Shown: positions 56,511 through 64,000 of the stretch, in pieces | Layout: each line of letters begins with the position of its first letter | Position numbering within the stretch: the stretch's first letter is position 1 | Source: Dolomedes plantarius | Taxonomy: Eukaryota > Arthropoda > Arachnida > Araneae > Dolomedidae | NCBI GenBank assembly: GCA_907164885.2 | Contig: OU015501.1 | Location: 65,523,308-65,587,307, forward strand | DNA: 64,000 nucleotides | Direction: 5' to 3' | Program-made: the position numbers and the translations under genes | The notes under the pieces: model-generated | Database searches by the model: none | What the model was told of the DNA's origin: nothing | What the model saw: only the letters and a program-made list of their open reading frames with translations

Positions 56511-59500
56511 GGGACAGTTCACTCAAAATGGCTTAAAATATCGAAATCTCAATTTTTACTTATTATTATATCCTGTTTTATTCTGAACGATTTGATATCA
56601 AATTTGTTTCTGTCCTCCAATTTTTTCGCGAGATATTAAGGAATGATGTACTCAACCTATAAAAGGTTTCCATTTAAATGTCTCGCAGTTGCCCTTTAAA
56701 TGCAATGCTTACACAGCTGAATGGCTAGTAGCGTTTATTCGCAAAGCATTTCATTTATCAGTCACAACATCCATGGTATACATAGGAGTAGCTACCACTT
56801 ATTATCTTTTCTCCTTAGTTTTTTCCCCCAGTAGAAGGAAGAGTGCAACTAAATCAGTTTCGTGTTAGATTGTTTACAATTTCTTTCAGAATTGTGCTGG
56901 TGTTTCTTTTCGCTGCATTCTCTATTACGATTTCTTTCTTCGTTTGTTTCAAATTATTTACATTTAAAGTCCTAAATTTATTTGAAATCCTTTAAGTTAT
57001 GTCTAGTGAACGTAAACGTTCATCCGGACAACGCCCCCCAAAAAAACGAAAGTTCTGTGGAAATATGTACACGTGTGTAAAGGATTCTCATGTGACTGCA
57101 GACATTTCATGTCCCACAGCTACATAAAAAAAAATTTAAAAACAATTCTTTCGAAGATGTTGCTGTTGATAATGGTTTCTCAGGTTATCGCTTAATCGAT
57201 ATTAGTATGCTTTTCAGAAATATCTCTGAACAATTATGCTGCAAAATATATGGAGAAAATATTGACATACTTGAGAAAAAAGTGCAAGGTTTGTCATCGG
57301 TTTTTTACATTAAATGGGTATCTTGTAATGAACTTTCCAGCTTTAAAAACTGCAATATGATGGAGAGAACAATAATCTTCCTGAAGTCAACAGCAGATTC
57401 CTGTATGCCATGAGATGCTTAGGGATTGGATGGGCTGGTATGAACACATTTTGCAGTGTTATGGATTTAGCTAAACCAGTGCAAAAAGCTACTTATAAAA
57501 AATTTTAAGGAAGATATCTACTGGTGTATCTGAGGTTGAACATATTTCTATGAAAAAAGCTGCTAAAACAGAAATAAATATGACTGTTGTACCAAAAATT
57601 ACTGTTAGTGGGGATGGGTCATGGAAGACACGGGGTCACACTTCACAAATTGTGATTACAATTATTATTGGGGCAGAAACGGGTAAAGTTTTAGACATAG
57701 AAGTAATGTCTTCGTTTTGCAAAGGTTGTTAGTGTAAGAAGGTAAATTCAGGCTCTCAGTATAAGGAATGGAAGAAGACGCACAACAAAATATGTATAAA
57801 AAATCATACAGGCTCGTCAGAGAAAATGAAAGTAGATGGAATGTTAAAAATGTTCAGACGATCTGAACAAAAATATAATGCGCAATACATTAATTATATC
57901 GGTGATGGTGACACAAAATCATTTCATGAGCTACAAAAGTCAGATTTATGGCTCAGATATGGAATTTAAAAAATTGAGTGTGTAGGCCATGTGCAAAAGC
58001 GCATGGGAACCCGATTGAGAAATAAAAATATATATATGAGAGAAAAAAAACTAGAGGATGGTAAACCTCTTTGCGGGAAAGGCCGTCTAACAGACAAATT
58101 AATTAATGAAATAACCATTTATTATGGCAATGCCATGAGAAATAACAAAGAGTCTCTTATGGATATGCGAAAGGCTATATGGGTCATATATTATCATAAA
58201 CGCTCTTGTGATGAAGAACCACTCCATGACTTTTGTCCACAAGGAGAAAGCTCTTGGTGTAAATTCCAAAAGGCAATAGCTACAGGAGAAGGTGATAAGT
58301 TTCACCTCAAGGATATTATATCAGCAGCAGTAATGGATATAAAAAAAAAAACCATTTTTAGAGATTTATCGGATCCTACTCTTCTTCAACGCTGTCTTGG
58401 AGGAAGGACTCAGAATGCTAATGAGTCCTTTAATTCCATAGTATGGAGATTTTGCCCCAAAATTAATGGTTCAAGCAGAATTGTAGCTCACTTGGTAGCA
58501 AACTAAGCTGTAATCATCTTCAATGAAGGTAGTAAAGGGAGGTTACATACTATGAAACAGTTGGGATGGAAGATTGGAGTGAGCTCGATTACTGCTGCTT
58601 GCGAATTAGACAAACAACGCATAAAACAAGCTGAAAAGCATGCTACAGAAATGTCTTTGGAATATAGGAGAGCCAAACGTGTATTAAATTGTGTAACATC
58701 TAAAAAAATTCCAAAAAGGAAGGTTGTTTGTATGAAGCAGGAAATTTTTAATTTTTTGAAAAGTACGTATTACTCATTTACTTAAATATATAATTCAAAA
58801 ATAAGTAAAAAATCTGAATATTTTAAATAATGCTTATACATATTTAATACTTAAATAGAATATTTGAAAGCATAACATCCTTAAATATCCATACTAGTTA
58901 TATTTAGTATGTGATATAATAACTATTTAATTTGTTTCAAATGTTGATATTCCTAACAATGTGTCATTTTTGTGAACATATTTCAAAATTTTTATTAAAT
59001 TGTATTACATTTTCATTGTCTTCTGCTCTAAAAGGTATAAGTTATATGCATAAATACAATTGAGAACTTTTAGATAAAGATTTTAAAGAAAAAAACAAAA
59101 TTTCAACTTTAAATGCAAATATCTCAAAATGTGTTTTTTTGCCATTGCGCGCATATCTTGAAAACCCTTTCATGAAACAACTTGAAATTTTCAGATATCA
59201 TAAAAGACATGAATTTCTATATAATGACGAAAAATTATATTGGTATGACGAAAATTAAGGATTTTACACATAAAATTATTTTGAAATTTGTTACAAATTT
59301 TTTTCTGCTAATTAACATTTTAATATTAATTTTCAATTTGCAGTTAGACAAAAGAGTTTTCATCAAATTAAATTTTAGACAATTTTCTTTAATTTAAAGT
59401 ATTACTTTCTTAAAATAAATGAAATATACTAAAGTTATCCTGCGCGCAATGGTACAGCAAAAATCCATGATAAAGAAAACATGATATAATATTTTATATT

Positions 59501-59673
59501 TTAAAAATATTTAAAAAAATATTTAACTTGATGTATTTTTATATAACAAAAAATATTTAAAGTAGTAGACTTTAAAATTCTGAGTTAATAGGTTCAATAG
59601 TTAGTTGATAAAAAAGTTCTGAAAATACACCAATTTTTTACATTTTAAAGCCACTTAGAGGTGAACTGTCCCC
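56511..59673 (+). mobile_element. Mutator-like DNA transposon with terminal inverted repeats
   Basis: The left end is GGGACAGTTCACTCAAAATG; the right end, read on the minus strand, is GGGGACAGTTCACCTCTAAG. Both then have TGGCTT.AAAAT, giving inverted repeats of about 31 bp. The 3.16 kb interval encloses a broken transposase. TTAA follows the right end but is not found at the left, and the 9-base flanks agree at only about five positions, so the target duplication is unclear. Confidence 0.85.
56999..58785 (+). pseudogene. Mutator-like transposase, broken but with catalytic residues retained
   Basis: From an ATG at 56,999 the frame (SSERKRSSGQRPPKKRKF) soon breaks. Pieces follow in order: KVQGLSSVFYIKWVSCNELS, then SRFLYAMRCLGIGWAGMNTF, SGDGSWKTRGHTSQIVITII, YIGDGDTKSFHELQKSDLW, ECVGHVQKRMGTRLRNKN, CGKGRLTDKLINEITIYYGN, LHDFCPQGESSWCKFQKA and GRTQNANESFNSIVW. 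This is the layout of the animal Mutator-like transposase domain. The probable triad is present: Asp in SGDG (57,613-57,615), Asp in GDGD (57,904-57,912) and Glu in NANES (58,423-58,425). At least five stops or frame changes remain, so it is not functional. Confidence 0.88.
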
Positions 59674-59679
59674 TTAAAA

Positions 59680-60235
59680 CACTTTTGTAGGCGTGGTGGT
59701 GGAAACATTCGAGGAAAGAGCAGGAATACATACACTTTTAATAACTATAGAACGGCATTATTCTCAGGAATACGGTGAAGTCATATGCAGGACATTTCAG
59801 CAACTGTACATCACATACTTTGACGCTAAAACACAAACAAATTAGCCCCAGATCTGCCGAAGCTAGACTATCACCGGGACATTACATTGTGTGGAACATG
59901 TTGAGTTTAGAAAGAGACGCGTGACTATAGAGCAACACAGGAAGAGAGATCGCGGAGATAACGAAAGCAGGGACGAGACATGATCAAGGTACGAAGACAG
60001 ACACGGAAAACCCCGGGAAAAATCATTGTTCGGCCTTCATATTGCTTAAGAGCGCCAGGAGTTTAAAATACTCTCAATTGGCTAAAATCGAACTCGTGAA
60101 GGTCACCTGTCGCCATTCAACGCCGTATGATGTTTCGAAAGGCGATGAAGAACACACGAGCTTCTGAATCATGTCTAAAAATAACTTTAATGGTTCGCTA
60201 TTATGGTTCGCTTCAATGATGATTTAAAGGGACAA
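59680..60235 (-). mobile_element. Candidate LTR remnant, minus strand
   Basis: GC-richer block that on the minus strand contains TTATTAAAAGTGTATG near its end and closes with CACCACCACGCCTACA. It is placed directly against the Mutator-like right end. The general layout resembles the block at 16,275-16,690, but no clear sequence match, TATA box or partner LTR was found. Confidence 0.3.
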
Positions 60236-60266
60236 AATAGTTAGTTAGGTAGATAATTCAGAATAC

Positions 60267-60270
<4 letters not shown>

Positions 60271-60308
<38 letters not shown>
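60271..60308. repeat. (TA)n microsatellite
   Basis: A TA run of 38 bp. No transposon end was recognised next to it. Confidence 0.95.
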
Positions 60309-60309
<1 letters not shown>

Positions 60310-60313
<4 letters not shown>

Positions 60314-62165
60314 TAATTTTAATGAATTTATTTTTTAAATAGGTATTGATTTTGGGTTCTACATATTTTGAAACTTAGAATAATCCCTTTGCTTAAGATG
60401 ATTAAAACAGACTTGCATATTATTATATATTCTAAATCAGACGATAGATTTTGTACTTAGAAAAGGGTTAGAGAATAATTATTGCTTGCACTTACTGTAT
60501 TACAAAATAAAATGTTTTAAAACATCAGTAGAAACAATTTTCAATCTTTAACGGTAAGAGAGAATTTTTTGAGGTACATAGTACTGTGAAAAACAGGCTG
60601 AACATTACTTTAAATAATTTAATGCCTTCAGCATTTAAGATTTCATAGAAATAAAATATAATATCTACCATTAATATTTTAGTAGAAGAATTTGTATGCC
60701 TGCTTCAAATTATTTTTCTTGAAATGCACAATTTTTTTATGGGGCAAATAGTTTGGTAAAATTTGTGACACATAAGATATTTATGCATTCCACAAGTGTA
60801 AGTCTATAAATACTTCACTTGCATTTTTTTTCAGAATCTTTCTTCTTTCAGTTCAAGCTGCGTTTTCTGTACTAGAACCCAAAATAGACATTCTTTACGT
60901 CGAAAGAATGTAAATGACAATTTCTCAGAGTCATAAATTATTCGCTTCTGATATTTTGCAAGTATATCAGTTATTAATTTATATATTTCCCTTGATAATT
61001 ACTTTTTGACTTCTTACGTTCTTTAACACATATTGGAGAAAATAAATAACTCCTTTTAATGAAAATTTAAAGGAAATAATTTACTCAGCTAATATTATAA
61101 TAATATAATTCCCTTTATTTATGAGTTATTGTATTCTTTATATGACGAATAAATGATTGAATAGTCAAAGGCAGACTGATTAGCGGTAAATGTTATTCTA
61201 AGAAGACAGACGAATTACTAAGATGGCAATGCAAATGATTTTAATCCAGGATTGTCTAAGAAATGCAGCTCATCTACATAACATTCTAAGAACCACCAAA
61301 AATATATATCTTATATTCCATTGACATTCTATTAAGTCAAACATATTGACTAAGCATTTGAAAATCTTCGTCTTTCCTTTCATAACGTTCCAAGTCTCTA
61401 ATAACAAAGAAATTTGCTAAATTTTGGTCAATGGTTTTGAATCATGGACTATAAAGACTTACATGTTTTTGTATTGATTATTTGCAATAATTTTTAATAT
61501 AACTTATGAACTGAAACGTGCTCTAATCAGAGCCAGTCACTAATAATAATAACGAGATGTTATATTGTAAGGCATCAGTATTGTAGCAATTCTTAGAAAA
61601 ATTGAGTACTTTTCTTTTAGCGGGGCGCATTTTGTGTTTGTCCTAACAAGTATGGCCCTTGGTGAGAATAAAAACAAGTGACCCTGACAACCCTATGAAT
61701 ACGGCTGAATAGATAATAATTGATATGCTAAATTTTGAAGAAACATTGTAGCACTATTACACACGGAACGTTGACGATATTAAAATTTTAATCAGGAAAA
61801 TTTGGTGCCTACCTGTATCAGAAGAAGGAGCTGTAATATTTTTCAAGAAAAGAGGTTTTTGCTATGAAATAAGACTTGCAAAAATAACCCTTAAATGAAA
61901 TTGTATTTTAATGATGTTATTAAATGGCAATGCACTTTATTTTCATGTCGCTGAAAAAGAGTTGCGGAAACAACTCGAATGCCTTTCCTTACTGCTCTCA
62001 GGCTCCATTATTTTTGGAGTAAAGAAATGACTTCCATCAAATGGTGTAAAAACAGCTTAAAATATCCCACAACTCAGTTGTATACTGGAACAACTACATG
62101 AGAAAAGTGTCCCTTTCCTCGTTAGAGAAACGCGACCATAGGATCGTTGAGGTGGACAAAAGTAT
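60310..62165. other. AT-rich DNA, nothing recognised
   Basis: No supported feature. Confidence 0.5.
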
Positions 62166-62166
62166 G

Positions 62167-62617
62167 CGTAAGGTATACATAAGATTCGATTCACAAGAAT
62201 CAAACTTTTGAGTGAATGAATTAAAGAAGCTGCTTGAGATATGCTAATTTCGGCATACGCGCTTGGTATAAATACCAAGCAGCTTGATTAATACAGAGGT
62301 TGAAAAAAGGTTGTTAAAGTTGATAGATAAGCGATAGGGAGCTACGAGGTATGCAGCTCCAGTACTATCCTGCGCTAGTGCTTAGGGGGCCCAAAGTTTA
62401 CGTGGCAGTACTGCTGGTTTGACTCTCTGCTGGGTTGTGTGTATTTTGTAAAAAGTATTAATATTGAATGTTAATATATATATTCCGTACAAGTAGTACG
62501 TATGCTTATTGCTGTAAAAGCAAATTCCATATGTGCAACGAATTCAATAAACATTGTTTCATGTATAAACTGTGTTTGTATCAAATTCATTTAGAGTGCC
62601 ACTTCAAATTATATACA
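62167..62617 (+). mobile_element. Solo-LTR-like repeat, plus strand, copy 2
   Basis: It aligns with the minus-strand repeat at 41,112-41,676: GTAAGGTATACATAAGATTC, then AAAGAAGCTGCTTGAGATAT, the TATA region at 62,261, CAAAGTTTACGTGGCAGTAC, GCAAATTCCATATG, AATAAACATTGTTTCATGTA and GAGTGCCACTTCAAATTATA. It lacks about 110 bases in the middle compared with copy 1. No gag-pol follows: the next recognisable sequence is a Merlin transposase. It is therefore a solo LTR or a truncated element. Confidence 0.75.
62261..62280 (+). promoter_or_regulatory. TATA box inside a perfect palindromic context
   Basis: GCTTGGTATAAATACCAAGC has 9 bp arms around AA. The same motif with one change lies at 41,572-41,590 in the other copy. 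In this position of an LTR it would be the core promoter. Confidence 0.6.
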
Positions 62618-62699
62618 CCCAAGTCTGGGTAGAAGTGAGCTATATTCTCTATATATGTTCACAAAACGAAAAAAATAAGCTGGTCGTGTCTTACTGAAA

Positions 62700-63058
62700 C
62701 AGTGGATATATGGCGGCGTCTGTAGACAAACAAATGAAAGCTTACTAGTACAAGTACCTAACCGTTCAATGCAGGTTACAACAGAAGAAATTATGAACAA
62801 CATAAAGAAAGGACCTATCATTTATTCGAATTCGAGGAAAGTGTACTGCACCACAAATTAGAAGCAGGTGGATTCCAACACATTAAAGTTCAATTTTGTG
62901 GATCCAGAAACCAGCGAACTTAATAGATTGACAGATTATGGGAAAGCGCCACATGGCGAAATAAGAAACATCGAGGGACGGCATGCCACTATCTGCAATC
63001 GTACCTAGATGAATTTGTTTGGGACAACAAAAAGAGGATCTGTTTGAAGAAATTTTGA
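62700..63058 (+). pseudogene. Merlin (ISXO2-like) transposase remnant
   Basis: The frame from 62,700 reads QWIYGGVCRQTNESLLVQVP, then NRSMQVTTEEIMNNIKKGPI, a stop at about 62,859, LKFNFVDPETSELNRLTDYG, and after a frame change LQSYLDEFVWDNKKR. These match the order in eukaryotic Merlin transposases, relatives of bacterial IS1595/IS1016. The second catalytic Asp (normally in IISD.WKAY) is Asn here (IIYSNSRKVY), and the Glu of the IE..W motif is lost (LTDYGKA). The N-terminal zinc-binding part and first catalytic residue are not visible. Inactive; its inverted repeats were not found. Confidence 0.82.
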
Positions 63059-63059
63059 T

Positions 63060-64000
63060 TGACTTTAAAGATTTTTGGTCTCCTACCTAATTATTTACTA
63101 AATAATGAATAAAATTCATGTTTATTCTGCATTTTGTTCATTAGTGCACATTAATTCCAAGAATTCCAGTTAATAAAAAAAAACCTGAAAATGCGACATG
63201 GGAACCATATTTGGCGATTTATCACTTGCGCCTCGCTAAAGGAAAATTACCAAAAAATGTCACAGTTTTGGGGCTACAGTCAAGGTTATTAACCAGCCTT
63301 CAACTCCTAACAGTGTAACTGACTTTGACTAATCTTCGAAATCATAGAGGTTGTTCAGTGAAAAATGCCGCTATGCAAGTCATTACACATATACATTTTT
63401 ATAAAAATTAGCTAGAGAATGAAATATTCACAGTTTTAATAACATTGTTTAGTACATAAACGAGCGGACGTCCATCTCTTTGTATTTAATGGTGTTTAAA
63501 ATGGATAATCCATTTTCAGCTGTATCCATCCATATCGAACAATGATCAGATATCGAGATTTTGACATGGAAATCTTTTCTCCTTAAAATTTCAATCCGGG
63601 CTAATGGCAGCTAATGATATAAAAACTTTGGAAACAAGCAAAGTCTGAGGAAGGGGAAGACATGTTAGACACTGAAGATCAGAAGTGGAGTTCAAATCCA
63701 TTCAGTTAAGACCATATAACACGGCTGTCGTATCAACTATTCTTTAATGCGCCATCAATATTCTCATGCTGCCAACACTTTCAAGTCTTTGTGTCAATTA
63801 CTTAAAGTAAGTTATCTCCCCTAAATTTGGGATGTGTTATTGGAGTGGACTACAGTTATTCCGTATTAACAGACAACATAAGCACATCCTTGTTATAAGT
63901 GTGAACTACAGCCCACGCGATAACTTGCGTTTTATCATAATACCTTGCTCTTTTTTTCAGCAGAAACATGCTCAAAGTATACATTAATTTATCTTAATTA
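63060..64000. other. Spacer, nothing firmly recognised
   Basis: The first few hundred bases may be 3' sequence of the Merlin remnant. No terminal repeat or gene was identified to the end of the window. Confidence 0.4.

Noticed and set aside
56502..59682. 9 bp target duplication for the Mutator-like element
   Set aside because: TAACGGCAC and TTAAAACAC agree at only about five of nine positions, which is not convincing.
1..64000. A new defence or gene-cluster system
   Set aside because: Every recognisable protein is a known type of transposon protein in a damaged state; nothing suggests a functional multi-gene system. The novelty is in the transposon families and possible host exons.

Overview
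This is a 64 kb piece of AT-rich nuclear DNA from an animal. The repeat content (Tc1, mariner, Mutator-like and Merlin DNA transposons, RNase H-bearing non-LTR retrotransposons and several tRNA-derived SINE families) fits an arthropod best, and an arachnid/spider is my first guess (inference, not proven). There are no bacterial operons, no CRISPR and no long intact ORFs. All recognisable proteins are broken transposon proteins; the remaining coding signal is short open stretches bounded by splice-like sites.

Layout. 0-9.2 kb: a dead RNase H tail of one LINE, a foldback element, a three-unit satellite-like array, a tRNA-SINE, and a 3.6 kb decayed LINE with endonuclease, reverse transcriptase, RNase H and a zinc knuckle. 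9-18 kb: mostly unannotatable AT-rich DNA with SINE fragments, an LTR-like block and a 5'-truncated LINE tail with a 15 bp target duplication. 18.3-18.8 kb: a good candidate terminal exon on the plus strand, followed by a SINE with a 14 bp target duplication and its own AATAAA. 20-35 kb: SINEs, two long palindromes, and a foldback element (28.2-29.5 kb) with a second MITE inserted at TTAA in its right arm. 35-48 kb: three Tc1/mariner-type elements and a fragment of another, TA microsatellites, an LTR and SINEs. 48-64 kb: a tandem duplication, a second copy of the first foldback family, a Tc1 element interrupted by a Tigger-like element, a Mutator-like transposon with recognisable terminal repeats, a second copy of the 41 kb LTR in opposite orientation, and a Merlin (ISXO2-like) transposase relic.

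Possible host genes. On the minus strand, open stretches at 46.2, 39.8, 39.3, 37.9, 32.9, 27.6 and 25.8 kb are bounded by splice-like sites. Three of the junctions between them agree in reading phase, which suggests one or two multi-exon genes whose introns make up much of the window. I could not identify the products. A separate plus-strand gene probably ends at 18,492. The transposons do not form a functional system; together they are a record of layered, nested insertions into introns and intergenic DNA.
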